From: Domibacillus mangrovi
GTDB taxonomy: Bacteria; Bacillota; Bacilli; Bacillales; Domibacillaceae
Length of the DNA stretch: 53,930 nucleotides
Assembly (NCBI RefSeq): GCF_001906925.1
Contig: NZ_MRWQ01000015.1
Span: 1 to 53,930 of the forward strand
Reading direction: 5' to 3'
Positions within the stretch are counted from its first letter, which is position 1. The number at the start of each line of letters is the position of its first letter. The position numbers and the translations under genes are program-made. The notes below the pieces were generated by a model. That model was not told the DNA's origin. It saw only the letters and a program-made list of their open reading frames with translations, and ran no database searches. Below are positions 39,267-48,300 of the stretch, one piece after another.

Positions 39267-40736
39267 TTGTTTCTTGGTATAGATATAGGATCAGGCGGTA
39301 CAAAAGTGATCTTACTTAATAAAGAAGGACAACTAGTTGAGGCGTCTGAAATTTCATATTCATTTGATGTTCCGAAAGAAGGTTGGAGTGAACATGATCC
39401 AAATGAATGGTGGACAGCGACGTTGAAAGCGCTAACTAAACTATTTGAATACAACGACCCCGCTAAAGTGGAAGCGATTGGCGTCACTGGCCAGATGCAT
39501 AGCAGTGTACTACTGGATTCACAAGGTGCTGTTATTCGAAAAGCCATTTTGTGGAACGATCAAAGAACTGAAGTAGAATGTAAAGAAGTTTTAAACCATA
39601 TAGGGGAAGATAAATATCGAACATTAACGATGAATACACTTTTTCCAGGGTTTACACTTCCAAAAATCATGTGGCTCAAAAAGAATGAGCCAGAACATTA
39701 CGAGCGAATATCGACGGTTTTCATGCCTAAAGATTTTATCAATTATAAATTAACCGGAGTTGTGGCAACTGATGTTACAGATGCTAGCGGGACAGGAATT
39801 TTCGACGTTTATAATCGAGAGTGGAATTCAAATATAATCGAAGAACTTGAACTCAATCCGGAATGGTTTCCTCCCCTATACGAAAGTGTAGAGGTGATTG
39901 GAAAAGTCAAACATGCTGTTGCAAAAGCGATTGGATTAAAAGAAGGAATACCTGTTATCGCTGGAGCTGCAGACAACGCTGCAGCCGCAATTGGAAACGG
40001 TGTCTTTAAGGAAGACAAAGGGTTGATTAGTATAGGTACCTCAGGAGTTGTACTAGTACCTATAAAAAACAGACCAGACAAGGAATTTTTAACAAAAACA
40101 AATTCTTCTCTTCATATTTTTTGTCACGCTCTGCCAAATACATGGTACGCCATGGGTGTTACGTTAACTGCCGGTGAATCGCTTAAATGGTTTCGGCATG
40201 CATTCGAAATCGAGGATGACTTCCAAAGCTTAATAATGAAAGCAAAGGCAGTGGGCCCGGGATCAGGAGGACTCATCTTTACTCCTTACTTATCAGGAGA
40301 ACGTACTCCACATAATGATTCGAATGCTAGAGGTGTTTTCTACGGCATGAATTTGACCCATCGTAAAGGACATTTTATTCGTTCAGTGATGGAGGGGGTT
40401 TCATACAGCTTAAAAGATTGTCATGAGCTGATTAAAAACATTGCGACTGTAGATTCCTTTGTCATAACAGGCGGTGCCGTAAAGAGTGAATTGTGGAGTC
40501 AAATTTTAGCTGATGTATTAGGAGTGTCTCTAAAAAAATCTGCTCAGTTTGAAGGACCTGCAATAGGTGCAGCAATCTTGGCAGGTATTGGTGTTGATCA
40601 CTGGAAAACACCAGATGAAGCAACCGAAAAAGTGATGAACAAAGACTTAATTACCCCTAATGAAGAGCATTGTGATTTATATGAGGAAAGCTTTACAAAG
40701 TATCAAGACATATACAAAAAGCTATCGGCTAAATAA
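39267..40736 (+). CDS. xylB: Xylulokinase (FGGY kinase)
   Basis: 489 residues. FLGIDIGSGGTKVILLNKEG at the start, the xylulokinase-type GVTGQMHSSVLLD and ILWNDQR, the FGGY motif region DVTDASGTGIFDV, GAADNAAAAIGNG with the catalytic Asp, and ISIGTSGVV plus ITGGAVKSELW for nucleotide binding. It phosphorylates D-xylulose, feeding the pentose phosphate pathway. I start at TTG 39267, 8 bases after GGGGGG; no other start is well placed. First gene of the operon with the LacI regulator, a sugar ABC transporter and a polyol dehydrogenase, which makes xylitol or D-arabitol the best guess for the inducer sugar. Confidence 0.85.
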   Translation: MFLGIDIGSGGTKVILLNKEGQLVEASEISYSFDVPKEGWSEHDPNEWWTATLKALTKLFEYNDPAKVEAIGVTGQMHSSVLLDSQGAVIRKAILWNDQRTEVECKEVLNHIGEDKYRTLTMNTLFPGFTLPKIMWLKKNEPEHYERISTVFMPKDFINYKLTGVVATDVTDASGTGIFDVYNREWNSNIIEELELNPEWFPPLYESVEVIGKVKHAVAKAIGLKEGIPVIAGAADNAAAAIGNGVFKEDKGLISIGTSGVVLVPIKNRPDKEFLTKTNSSLHIFCHALPNTWYAMGVTLTAGESLKWFRHAFEIEDDFQSLIMKAKAVGPGSGGLIFTPYLSGERTPHNDSNARGVFYGMNLTHRKGHFIRSVMEGVSYSLKDCHELIKNIATVDSFVITGGAVKSELWSQILADVLGVSLKKSAQFEGPAIGAAILAGIGVDHWKTPDEATEKVMNKDLITPNEEHCDLYEESFTKYQDIYKKLSAK

Positions 40737-40768
40737 TGTGGTCTACCAGTAAAGGGAGTTAGAAAATA

Positions 40769-41785
40769 ATGAAGAAAAAGAGGCCAACGTTATATGATGT
40801 GGCAAAAGAGGCTAACGTTTCGATAGCAACTGTCTCCAATGTTCTAAATAATAAAGACGAAGCAAGTGCAGAAACAGTGAAGAGGGTCAATGAGGCCATA
40901 AAGTATCTTGGGTATTCTAGAAATGAATCGGCTAGAAGTTTAAAAAGTGGAGAAAGTAAATTAATTGGGCTAATCGTACCCGATAATAACCCATTTTTCA
41001 CTGAAATATTAGACGGCATTCAAGAAGAATGCGAATATTATGACTGGCAAGTTGTTGTAGCGAATTCGGAAGAAAGTGAAAAAAAACAGAATCAACTCAT
41101 TGGATTACTATCTGCCCAACAAGTAAGCGGTATTATTTTAGCACCTGTATCACATACACTGGGCCCATTGAAAATGATCGAAAATGCACCAATGGTATTA
41201 ATTGACCGTGAAGTAGAAAATATGAAGCTGTCTGTCATAAAAGCAGATAATATTGATGGAAGTTTTAAAGCAACAAAGACGTTACTGAAAAATGGTCATA
41301 AGAGAATTGGTCTTATACTAGCTTCACCAGGAATTAGTACTACCGTAGAGAGAAGACAAGGCTACATAGATGCATTAAACAGCCAAAATATAAAAGTAGA
41401 TGATGAACTCATTCAATTTGGCGGCAACTATACAGGGACGAAGGCTCAAATGAACGGGGGCTATCAAGCTGTTATGAATATGATGAAACTGCCCTCACCT
41501 CCAACCGCTATTTTTGCGACCAACCATCTGTTAATGATGGGAGCGGTGAAAGCGATAAAGGAACTCAAGCTTCGTATTCCTACAGATATGAGCTTTATCG
41601 GTTTTGATGATCATCCGTGGCAAGAAATAAGCGATCCTACCTTTACGATTGTCGCTCAACCAGCTTTTGAAATGGGAAGACAGGCTGTTCATGCCTTACA
41701 CAAATTAAAATCAAGTGAAGAAGTGATCTCAACTTCTTTGCCGCTGCAGCTAATTATTCGTGAATCATGTGGAACAGTAAAATAA
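40769..41785 (+). CDS. LacI-family transcriptional regulator
   Basis: 338 residues. The HTH at the N-terminus reads TLYDVAKEANVSIATVSNVL, with the hinge helix SARSLKSGES. The periplasmic-binding-protein-like domain follows (LIGLIVPDNNPFFTEIL, RIGLILASPG, PTAIFATNHLLMMGAVKAIK, SFIGFDDHPWQEISDP). It represses in the absence of sugar. Two operators, at 39223 and 41814, flank the xylB-lacI part, so it probably represses both the kinase and the transporter genes. A terminator hairpin begins inside its 3' end. Confidence 0.9.
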   Translation: MKKKRPTLYDVAKEANVSIATVSNVLNNKDEASAETVKRVNEAIKYLGYSRNESARSLKSGESKLIGLIVPDNNPFFTEILDGIQEECEYYDWQVVVANSEESEKKQNQLIGLLSAQQVSGIILAPVSHTLGPLKMIENAPMVLIDREVENMKLSVIKADNIDGSFKATKTLLKNGHKRIGLILASPGISTTVERRQGYIDALNSQNIKVDDELIQFGGNYTGTKAQMNGGYQAVMNMMKLPSPPTAIFATNHLLMMGAVKAIKELKLRIPTDMSFIGFDDHPWQEISDPTFTIVAQPAFEMGRQAVHALHKLKSSEEVISTSLPLQLIIRESCGTVK

Positions 41786-41804
41786 GGGTCCACATGATTT
41801 TTAT
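41763..41804 (+). terminator. Intraoperon terminator after the LacI gene
   Basis: AATCATGTGGA (41763-41773) pairs perfectly with TCCACATGATT (41789-41799), followed by TTTTATT. It separates xylB-lacI from the transporter genes. Confidence 0.75.
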
Positions 41805-41813
41805 TAACTTGAA

Positions 41814-41827
41814 CTTAAACGTTTAAG
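41814..41827 (+). promoter_or_regulatory. Second LacI-type operator before the transporter genes
   Basis: CTTAAACGTTTAAG, a perfect 14-bp palindrome sharing its core with 39223-39238. No convincing -35/-10 pair fits between the terminator and the start codon at 41844, so the promoter used here is unclear. Confidence 0.7.
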
Positions 41828-41843
41828 AAAGGAGAGATATTGG

Positions 41844-43355
41844 ATGACTGTTCAACCATTTTTAATAGAAATGAAAGGGATTTCAAAGTTTTTCAATGGA
41901 ATTAAAGCCATCAGCAATGTCAATTTAAACATCCGTAAAGGAACAGTTCATGCATTAATGGGTGAAAATGGAGCAGGAAAATCAACAACGATGAAGATTT
42001 TATCTGGCATTTATAAACCGACTGAAGGAACCATTCTGATGGAGGGGAAAGAAGTTTTTCCCCATACACCTAAAGCAGCTTTAGACTATGGAATTGCGAT
42101 GATTCATCAAGAATTGAGCCCCATTTTTGAAATGACAGTAGCTGAAAATATATTTCTAGGCAGAGAGCCGTTATATCCGAAAGTCCATTTAGTGAACTAT
42201 CCCAAAATGTATAAAGATACGAAAAAAATGTTTGAAAATCTTGATTTATCGATTAACCCAAAAAAGAAGATGAAAGAATTAAGTGTTTCAGAGATTCAAA
42301 TGGTTGAAATTGTGAAAGCGGTCTCTTACGATTCGAAAGTAATTATTATGGATGAACCTACCTCCTCTCTAGCTGATAAAGAAGTAGAACAACTATTTAG
42401 CATTATTAATCGATTGAAAAAAGATGGGAAAGGGATTATTTATATCTCACACAAAATGGATGAAATTTTCCGTATTGCTGATGATATCACCGTTTTTAGA
42501 GATGGAGAATACATTTCTACAAACTTAGCAAAAGATCTGGATCAGGAAACATTAATTAAACAAATGGTTGGTCGAGAGCTTACAGATGTTTTTCCAGAGA
42601 GAAGCCCTTCGATTAAAGAGGAAATGGCTCTTAGTGTCGAAGGAATTTCTGCACCAGGTTATTTTGAAAATGTCAGTTTTCAAGTGAAGAAAGGAGAAAT
42701 TTTAGGCTTAACCGGTTTAATGGGAGCAGGGAGAACAGAAGTAGCCAAAGCGATATTCGGCATGATCCCTATTGAAAGTGGATCCATTAAACTTAAAGGT
42801 GAACCGATAAAAATTAAGGAACCGAAAGATGCGATTAAACATGGAATTGCTTTCGTAACAGAAGATCGAAAAGAAGAAGGACTAGTGCTTCCTATGTCCG
42901 TTAAGCAAAATATTACTCTGACATCATTAAAGGATGTCTCATCAGGACCTATGATGAAAAGGAAGAATGAAAATGAAGTAGCTGATGATATGATTAAGCG
43001 ACTCAAAATTAAAACGTATCATCGGAATCAGCTTGTAGAAACGCTGAGTGGAGGAAATCAGCAGAAAATTGTTTTAGCTAAATGGCTTTTAACAAATCCA
43101 CAGATCTTAATTTTAGATGAACCAACGAGAGGCATCGATATAGGCGCTAAAACAGAGATTTATAAGCTGATGGATCACCTTACGCAAGAAGGATACTCTA
43201 TTATCATGATTTCATCGGAAATGCCTGAAGTGTTGGGCATGAGCGATCGGATCATCGTACTTAGTGAAGGTAAGGTGATGGGAACACTAAGTTCAATAGA
43301 CGCTACGCAGGAAAAAATCTTAAGTTTGGCTACAGCCAACAAGATGGAGGTCTAA
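41844..43355 (+). CDS. Sugar ABC transporter ATP-binding protein (RbsA/XylG-like)
   Basis: 503 residues, two fused ABC domains. The first has Walker A GENGAGKST, LSVSEIQMVEIVKAVS and Walker B VIIMDEPTSS. The second has the degenerate Walker A GLMGAGRTEV, the signature LSGGNQQKIVLAKWL and LILDEPTRGIDIGAKTEIY. This is the standard layout of carbohydrate uptake (CUT2) ATPases for ribose, xylose and related sugars. The ATG lies about 10 bases after AAAGGAG. Partner permease and binding protein follow. Confidence 0.9.
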   Translation: MTVQPFLIEMKGISKFFNGIKAISNVNLNIRKGTVHALMGENGAGKSTTMKILSGIYKPTEGTILMEGKEVFPHTPKAALDYGIAMIHQELSPIFEMTVAENIFLGREPLYPKVHLVNYPKMYKDTKKMFENLDLSINPKKKMKELSVSEIQMVEIVKAVSYDSKVIIMDEPTSSLADKEVEQLFSIINRLKKDGKGIIYISHKMDEIFRIADDITVFRDGEYISTNLAKDLDQETLIKQMVGRELTDVFPERSPSIKEEMALSVEGISAPGYFENVSFQVKKGEILGLTGLMGAGRTEVAKAIFGMIPIESGSIKLKGEPIKIKEPKDAIKHGIAFVTEDRKEEGLVLPMSVKQNITLTSLKDVSSGPMMKRKNENEVADDMIKRLKIKTYHRNQLVETLSGGNQQKIVLAKWLLTNPQILILDEPTRGIDIGAKTEIYKLMDHLTQEGYSIIMISSEMPEVLGMSDRIIVLSEGKVMGTLSSIDATQEKILSLATANKMEV

Positions 43356-43356
43356 A

Positions 43357-44331
43357 ATGAATAGCCAATTATCGACAAACACCTATAAAGAAACAAAAGG
43401 AAAAGCTAATGTTAAACATATGTTATCAGAATATGGAATTTTGCTTGCTTTACTCGGTATGGTGGTTGTATTAACAATTTTAAGTCCTAACTTTTTAACG
43501 TCAGCTAATATGTTAAACCTCTTTAAACAAGTATCAATTAACGCCGTTTTAGCTATTGGAATGACCTTTGTTATTTTAACAAAAGGCATTGATTTATCCG
43601 TTGGTTCCATCTTAGCTTTCTCAGGTATTATTACAGCCTCTTTCGTTGTAGGAAACGATACAAATTTATTTCTTGGAATTATTGCAGGCCTTGGAGCCGG
43701 ATTATTACTTGGAGCTGTTAATGGTATCATCGTTGCCAAGTGGAAAGTAACCCCATTCATTGCGACATTAGGAATGATGGCCATTGCAAGGGGACTTACT
43801 TATATTTACAGTGAAGGTCAGCCGATTTCTGGTTTATCGGATGCTTTTCTTATCATTGGAACAGGTGGTTTTATCGGTATACCATTTGCTGTATGGATTG
43901 TTTTAATTACCTTTGCCATTTGCAGTATATTGCTCTATCGTACGAAATTTGGGCGATATGTTTATGCAGTGGGTGGCAATGAGAATGCTGCTAGAACATC
44001 CGGTTTAAATGTCGATCGAACGTTAATGTCTGTTTATTGTATTAGCGGCTTGCTTGCGGGACTTGCAGGGGTTCTTCTTACATCACGTATTTCATCCGGT
44101 TTACCGCAATCAGGGGTTTCTTATGAACTAGATGCCATTGCAGCAGTTGTTATTGGCGGAACAAGTTTAATGGGAGGCCGTGGCCGATTATGGGGAACAT
44201 TGGTCGGGGCACTCATTATTGGTGTTTTAAATAATGGATTAGATTTATTGGCTGTATCATCTTATTGGCAGCAGGTGATTAAAGGAGCCATTATTATTAT
44301 CGCCGTTTTAGTTGACCGTAAGCGAACGTAA
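43357..44331 (+). CDS. Sugar ABC transporter permease (RbsC-like)
   Basis: 324 residues with about ten helices. NAVLAIGMTFVILTKGIDLS, VGSILAFSGI, GAVNGIIVAKWKVTPFIATL, GMMAIARGLTYIYSEGQPI and AAVVIGGTSLMGGRGRLWG are the CUT2 permease signatures. Starts one base after the ATPase stop, with GGAGG inside the ATPase end. It forms the membrane channel of the three-part transporter. Confidence 0.9.
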   Translation: MNSQLSTNTYKETKGKANVKHMLSEYGILLALLGMVVVLTILSPNFLTSANMLNLFKQVSINAVLAIGMTFVILTKGIDLSVGSILAFSGIITASFVVGNDTNLFLGIIAGLGAGLLLGAVNGIIVAKWKVTPFIATLGMMAIARGLTYIYSEGQPISGLSDAFLIIGTGGFIGIPFAVWIVLITFAICSILLYRTKFGRYVYAVGGNENAARTSGLNVDRTLMSVYCISGLLAGLAGVLLTSRISSGLPQSGVSYELDAIAAVVIGGTSLMGGRGRLWGTLVGALIIGVLNNGLDLLAVSSYWQQVIKGAIIIIAVLVDRKRT

Positions 44332-44392
44332 TCAAGGTAGGAGAAGGGATCAACCTTTTTTTATAAACATTAAAATATAGGGGGAATTTTTC

Positions 44393-45364
44393 ATGAAAAA
44401 GATCAAAAGTTCATTTTTAATGCTTGTTATTTTGGCAACGTTCTTAATGGCAGCATGCAGCTCCAATCTACAAACAAATTCAGGCAGTAAAGACAACAGT
44501 GAAAAGAAAGATACAGATTCTATTACAATTGGTTTCCAAGTATATGGTTTACGAGGAGAATTTGCGACAAATTTAACGAATGCTATGAAAGAACAAGCAA
44601 AAGAATTGGGAGTAAAACTTGTCGTAATGGATGGAAATTATGATGTTAGTACAGCTATTTCACAATTGAAAAACTTAGAAAGCCAGCAAGTAGATGCGAT
44701 TATTGTTAATCCTATCGATCAAGAAGCTCTAAATAACACTGTGAATGGCATTGTCGATGGGGGTATTCCTGTATTAGGTGTGAATGCATTCTTATCAGCT
44801 GAAAAGTTGACTTCTTATGTTGGTTCACCCGATGTAGTTGCAGGCGAAACAGAAGCGCAAGAAATTGTAGATGCTTTAGGTGGAAAAGGAAATGTTGTTA
44901 TTTTTGAAGGACCAATTGGACAAACAGGTCAAACACAAAGAAAAGAAGGTATTTATAACGTCCTTAATAAAAATCCGGAAATTAAGGTGATTGCAGAACA
45001 AACAGCAAACTGGTCAAGAGCAGAAGCGATGACAATCATGGAAAACTGGATTCAAACTCACGGTGATAAAATTGATGCGGTTATCGCACAAAATGATGAA
45101 ATGGCTATTGGAGCAATCAATGCATTGCGTGCTCAAAACATGAATGATTTACCGGTCGTTGGAGTTGATGGGGTGAAAGACGCTCTTCAAGCAGTGAAAA
45201 AAGATGAAATGATTGCAACAGTTTATCAAAATGCAATTGAACAAGGAAAAACAGTCGTTGAACAGGCAGTGAATGCAGCAAAAGGTGAAACAATTGAGAA
45301 AAAGTATGAAATTCCATTTGAGCTAGTAACAAAAGAAAACGTAGATGAATACTTGCAAAAATAA
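44393..45364 (+). CDS. Sugar-binding lipoprotein of the ABC transporter (RbsB-like)
   Basis: 323 residues with a signal peptide and the lipobox MAAC (FLMAACSSN). The mature protein is a Periplasmic_binding_4-type fold: SITIGFQVYGLRGEFATNLT, QLKNLESQQVDAIIVNPIDQ, VVGVDGVKDALQAVKKDEM and ATVYQNAIEQGKTVVE. It determines transporter specificity. Family members bind pentoses, hexoses or polyols; here the neighbouring dehydrogenase and xylulokinase favour a pentitol. Ribosome-binding site AGGGGG. Confidence 0.85.
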   Translation: MKKIKSSFLMLVILATFLMAACSSNLQTNSGSKDNSEKKDTDSITIGFQVYGLRGEFATNLTNAMKEQAKELGVKLVVMDGNYDVSTAISQLKNLESQQVDAIIVNPIDQEALNNTVNGIVDGGIPVLGVNAFLSAEKLTSYVGSPDVVAGETEAQEIVDALGGKGNVVIFEGPIGQTGQTQRKEGIYNVLNKNPEIKVIAEQTANWSRAEAMTIMENWIQTHGDKIDAVIAQNDEMAIGAINALRAQNMNDLPVVGVDGVKDALQAVKKDEMIATVYQNAIEQGKTVVEQAVNAAKGETIEKKYEIPFELVTKENVDEYLQK

Positions 45365-45395
45365 TTAAAAAATGTTGGAGAAGGAGCAGTTGAAT

Positions 45396-46481
45396 GTGAT
45401 AAAAGATGCAATAAAAACAGAAGATTTTACAGATCTTAAAGGCACGATGAAGTCAGCAGTGCTTACAAGTGTAAAGAATATCGAATTGCAGCAAATTGAT
45501 ATTCCAACACTAAAGAATGATGAAGTTTTGATTCGTGTAAAAGCGGTTGGCCTCTGCGGATCGGACGTTCATTATTATGAGCATGGTAAAGTCGGAAACT
45601 TTATTGTCGAAAAACCAATTATTTTAGGTCATGAAGCATCCGGAGACATCGTTAAAGTAGGGAAGGATGTGACGCATCTTAAAGAAGGTCAGCGTGTATC
45701 AATCGAACCAGGAGCAACTTGTGGTGAGTGTGTCCATTGTAAAGAAGGCCGTTATAACTTGTGTCCAAGTGTAGAATTCCTTGCTACTCCTCCTTATGAT
45801 GGAGCTTTCTGTGAGTACATAGCGATGAGAGCTGATTTGGTCTTCCCTATTCCAGACAGTATGAGCTATGAAACAGCTGCACTAGTAGAGCCATTTTCAG
45901 TAGGGGTACATGCGATTCGCCGGGGCGATCTCCAGCCGGGTGAAACAGTTATTATCATGGGAATGGGCCCGATTGGATTAGTAACAGCTGCAGCTGCTAA
46001 AGTGGCAGGAGCGAAAATGATTATCGGAGTCGATTTAGAACAAAATCGTTTGGATGTTGCAAAAGAAATGGGTGCTACTCATACGATTAATTTGCGTGAA
46101 GAAAAGCTAGAAGAAAAAGTGAATGAATATACGAATGGTTTTGGCGTAGACCTGGCAATTGAAACAGCTGGCAATCCTAAAGCAGTTCAAGGAACACTTT
46201 CATCCGTACGAAAAGGTGGAAGAGTAGCCATTGTGGGAATGTCACCTCAAGATGAAGTTCCTATGAGCATTTCTAGTATGATCGACAAAGAAGTTGATAT
46301 TAAAGGTATTTTCCGTTACCACGATACGTATCCAACGGCCATTGAAATGCTTGCATCAGGTAAAATTGATATTGAAAAAATGATTACAAATGAATATCCA
46401 TTAGCTGAAACAGCGGAAGCTTTTGAAAGAGCGATTCATGATAAAACAAACACACTGAAAATCATGATTTATCCAAGCTGA
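45396..46481 (+). CDS. Zinc-dependent polyol dehydrogenase (sorbitol/xylitol dehydrogenase type)
   Basis: 361 residues from GTG 45396, 9 bases after AAGGAG; the ATG at 45372 is upstream of that site. Catalytic zinc ligands are in GLCGSDVHYYEHG and LGHEASGDIV; structural cysteines in GATCGECVHCKEGRYNLC. The Rossmann segment is VIIMGMGPIGLVTAAAA. This matches L-iditol 2-dehydrogenase/xylitol dehydrogenases, which oxidise polyols to 2-ketoses with NAD. With xylulokinase upstream, xylitol or D-arabitol to D-xylulose to D-xylulose 5-phosphate is the simplest route. Last gene of the operon. Confidence 0.85.
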   Translation: MIKDAIKTEDFTDLKGTMKSAVLTSVKNIELQQIDIPTLKNDEVLIRVKAVGLCGSDVHYYEHGKVGNFIVEKPIILGHEASGDIVKVGKDVTHLKEGQRVSIEPGATCGECVHCKEGRYNLCPSVEFLATPPYDGAFCEYIAMRADLVFPIPDSMSYETAALVEPFSVGVHAIRRGDLQPGETVIIMGMGPIGLVTAAAAKVAGAKMIIGVDLEQNRLDVAKEMGATHTINLREEKLEEKVNEYTNGFGVDLAIETAGNPKAVQGTLSSVRKGGRVAIVGMSPQDEVPMSISSMIDKEVDIKGIFRYHDTYPTAIEMLASGKIDIEKMITNEYPLAETAEAFERAIHDKTNTLKIMIYPS

Positions 46482-46534
46482 TTTTAACTCTCAATCTTTG
46501 GCTTCTCGAAGTTCTATAAATCAATAAAATATAA

Positions 46535-46599
46535 ATCCACCTATTGGTAAGGTGTGGGGATATACCTCGACAACAAACCAAAAAGGTGGATCTTTTTTT
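46535..46599 (+). terminator. Terminator of the polyol operon
   Basis: TCCACCTATTGG (46536-46547) pairs with CCAAAAAGGTGGA (46578-46590) with one bulge and a 30-base loop, followed by CTTTTTTT. Confidence 0.7.
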
Positions 46600-46728
46600 A
46601 CAACCTAAAGTAGATCTTTTTAGTCTTGTTTACTTGATAGGGGCCATAACACAATACCCAGGTCATCAACTAGATGCATAAGCACCTAGCTTGTTTAAAA
46701 CTGTCCATTTTACAGAGCACAGTTGAGC

Positions 46729-47247
46729 TTATATAGAATGCTTTTTTACTGATTTCGCTAGGTAGCCGCCTTTAAACTTTCTTGCTTCATAAGAAATTAA
46801 AAAAGCGGAAGGCTCATATTCTTGTATGATCGAAAATACCTCTTTTTCCCTGCTTCGTAATGTTAAAATTTCGAGTTGAAAACGTTGACTGTCTTTTCCT
46901 TCTCCTACAAACAATGTGACACCAAAGCCTTCTTGGCGTAATGATGAGATGAAATCATCATTTCTATTCGTAATATTTGCGACAATTGTGGTATACCCAA
47001 TTGCAAGTTTCCCCTCTACATATCCACCAATAGCAATACCTAAAGCAAAACCAATCGCATATACAAGCATGGCGCAAATGCTTTGCTCCCCGGTAAAGAT
47101 AATGGCTAAACCAAATACATATATTAAAGCTTCTATAAATCCTAAAATAGAAGCAAGGAACTTCTTTTCTTTTACTAAAAAAATAATCCGCAGCGTATAG
47201 ACAGGTACATAAATTAATTGAAGTAAAAAGATCAATAATATATCCAT
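46729..47247 (-). CDS. YebE/UPF0316-type membrane protein with DUF2179 domain
   Basis: 172 residues. Three N-terminal helices (LQLIYVPVYTLRIIFLV, FIEALIYVFGLAIIFTG, YAIGFALGIAIGGYVEGKLA) are followed by a cytoplasmic DUF2179 domain of about 80 residues (NRNDDFISSLRQEGFGVTLF, GEGKDSQRFQLEIL). This is the UPF0316 plan; the function is unknown. ATG at 47247 is 8 bases after AGGGG on the minus strand. Stand-alone gene between the polyol operon and the transposon debris. Confidence 0.8.
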   Translation of the reverse strand: MDILLIFLLQLIYVPVYTLRIIFLVKEKKFLASILGFIEALIYVFGLAIIFTGEQSICAMLVYAIGFALGIAIGGYVEGKLAIGYTTIVANITNRNDDFISSLRQEGFGVTLFVGEGKDSQRFQLEILTLRSREKEVFSIIQEYEPSAFLISYEARKFKGGYLAKSVKKHSI

Positions 47248-47383
47248 GGATGGACCCCTGCTCACTTATAAGTGCAGAGTTTTTAGTTACATAAAAACCA
47301 AAAAAGCTTACAGAAAAGATGAAGGATTTTTCTGTAAGCTGAGAAAACAATAACCTGTAGCAAGTTTGGTTTATAAATAACCT

Positions 47384-47644
47384 TTAATGTTTATTATTGG
47401 TAATAATTGCCTCGCTTAGTGTAAGTGATTTCGTTTCAGGAGCCCAAGCGATTGATACAATTGCGCTAATAACAAGTACAGCTGTAAGACAGAGCATTGT
47501 ATATTGAATCCCTATACTTGCAATCCCCATTGGAAGCAAGAACGTACCAACTGCCGCACTTAACCTACTTTCAGCTGTTGCAAGTCCTACGCAAGAAGAG
47601 CGGATTTCTGTTGGAAAGCTCTCGGCAGGAAATACCCCAACCAA
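47384..47644 (-). pseudogene. C-terminal fragment of an MFS transporter
   Basis: 86 codons (open upstream only to about 47671) covering the last two or three membrane helices of a major-facilitator transporter: PAESFPTEIRSSCVGLATAE, SRLSAAVGTFLLPMGIASIG and the end WAPETKSLTLSEAI. The PTEIR-type loop marks the family's loop before helix 11. The first nine or ten helices are missing and there is no ribosome-binding site. It lies downstream of the Fae-IclR-monooxygenase genes on the same strand, so an ancestral operon probably ended in this transporter before a transposon disrupted it. Confidence 0.8.
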
Positions 47645-47701
47645 GCATTCTGGTTCAAAAAAGATGTCATTTTAGGCGATAAATTACGCATGTTAGCACC
47701 T

Positions 47702-47746
47702 AGCATAAAAGCTATCTTTCCTTTTCTGAAAGATAGCTTTTATGCT
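47702..47746. terminator. Perfect 19-bp hairpin at the edge of the transposon remnant
   Basis: AGCATAAAAGCTATCTTTC (47702-47720) pairs perfectly with GAAAGATAGCTTTTATGCT (47728-47746), with a seven-base loop. It covers the stop codon of the remnant at 47740. The T run is poor on either strand, so it may be a transposon structure rather than a simple terminator. Confidence 0.6.
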
Positions 47747-47931
47747 ATTTTGATGCCTATAACTAAACTGTCAAGTGCGGCATCTACAATTTCTGTTGTA
47801 ATCGAAGTAAGTTGATTAATATCTAGGATTCTTTTGATTTGTGTAAAAAGCCGTTGAATGAGTCTGAAATTACCGCATGTCATTTTAATCATGCTGGCTA
47901 ATGTTTCATAACTATTAGCCTGTAAATACAT
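47740..47931 (-). pseudogene. C-terminal remnant of a transposition AAA ATPase (IstB/TniB-like)
   Basis: 63 codons. CGNFRLIQRLFTQIKRIL then INQLTSITTEIVDAALDSLVIG resembles the C-terminal lid of transposon ATPases of the IstB/TniB kind (GNFRLLxRLxxQI, ITxExVxxAxxSLVIG). The ATPase core and any transposase are absent. It overlaps the end of the monooxygenase-fold gene by 17 bases. Together with the MFS fragment it marks a site of transposon insertion and deletion. Confidence 0.6.
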
Positions 47932-48208
47932 TATTATATCTTTTGAATGAATATGGCTGGACTAGCATATTAGTTATGGCTGCACGCCAATTTTTGAAAT
48001 GCTCTGTTTCTCGATGTTTTAACTGATCTGCCTGTGTATGATACATTTCAACTAATACGAACTGGCAAGGGACATCTGAGTCTTGTAACACGTCAAAGCG
48101 AATAACGCCGGATTCTTTTAAACTGTTTGAGGCATTCTCAATGGTTGCTGCCTTGAAAGAAGAGAGATATTCCTCCTTTACGAGAATTGAAACATGTACG
48201 ATATACAT
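47915..48208 (-). CDS. ABM-fold protein, LsrG-like (antibiotic biosynthesis monooxygenase family)
   Basis: 97 residues. A ferredoxin-like ABM domain: YIVHVSILVKEEYLSSFKAA, ESGVIRFDVLQDSDVPCQFV, LVEMYHTQADQLKHRETEHF and KNWRAAITNML. The RFDVLQD and VEMY segments are close to LsrG, which isomerises phosphorylated autoinducer-2, and to quinol monooxygenases. No cofactor site is expected for this fold. ATG at 48208 is 8 bases after GGGAG. It follows the IclR gene on the same strand. The end of the gene may have been altered by the adjacent transposon remnant. Confidence 0.75.
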   Translation of the reverse strand: MYIVHVSILVKEEYLSSFKAATIENASNSLKESGVIRFDVLQDSDVPCQFVLVEMYHTQADQLKHRETEHFKNWRAAITNMLVQPYSFKRYNNVFTG

Positions 48209-48300
48209 TGATATCTCTCCCACTTTACCGATTTGATCCCTCTTTTTATGTGTAAGTTAGATTTTATAACGGTGCATTACATCTTTTAAAAGATAGGGGC

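Noticed and set aside
46680-47704. Shared 10-mer AGCACCTAGC at 46681 and 47695 as transposon ends
   Set aside because: Ten bases over a kilobase can recur by chance, and neither site shows a target duplication or inverted end.
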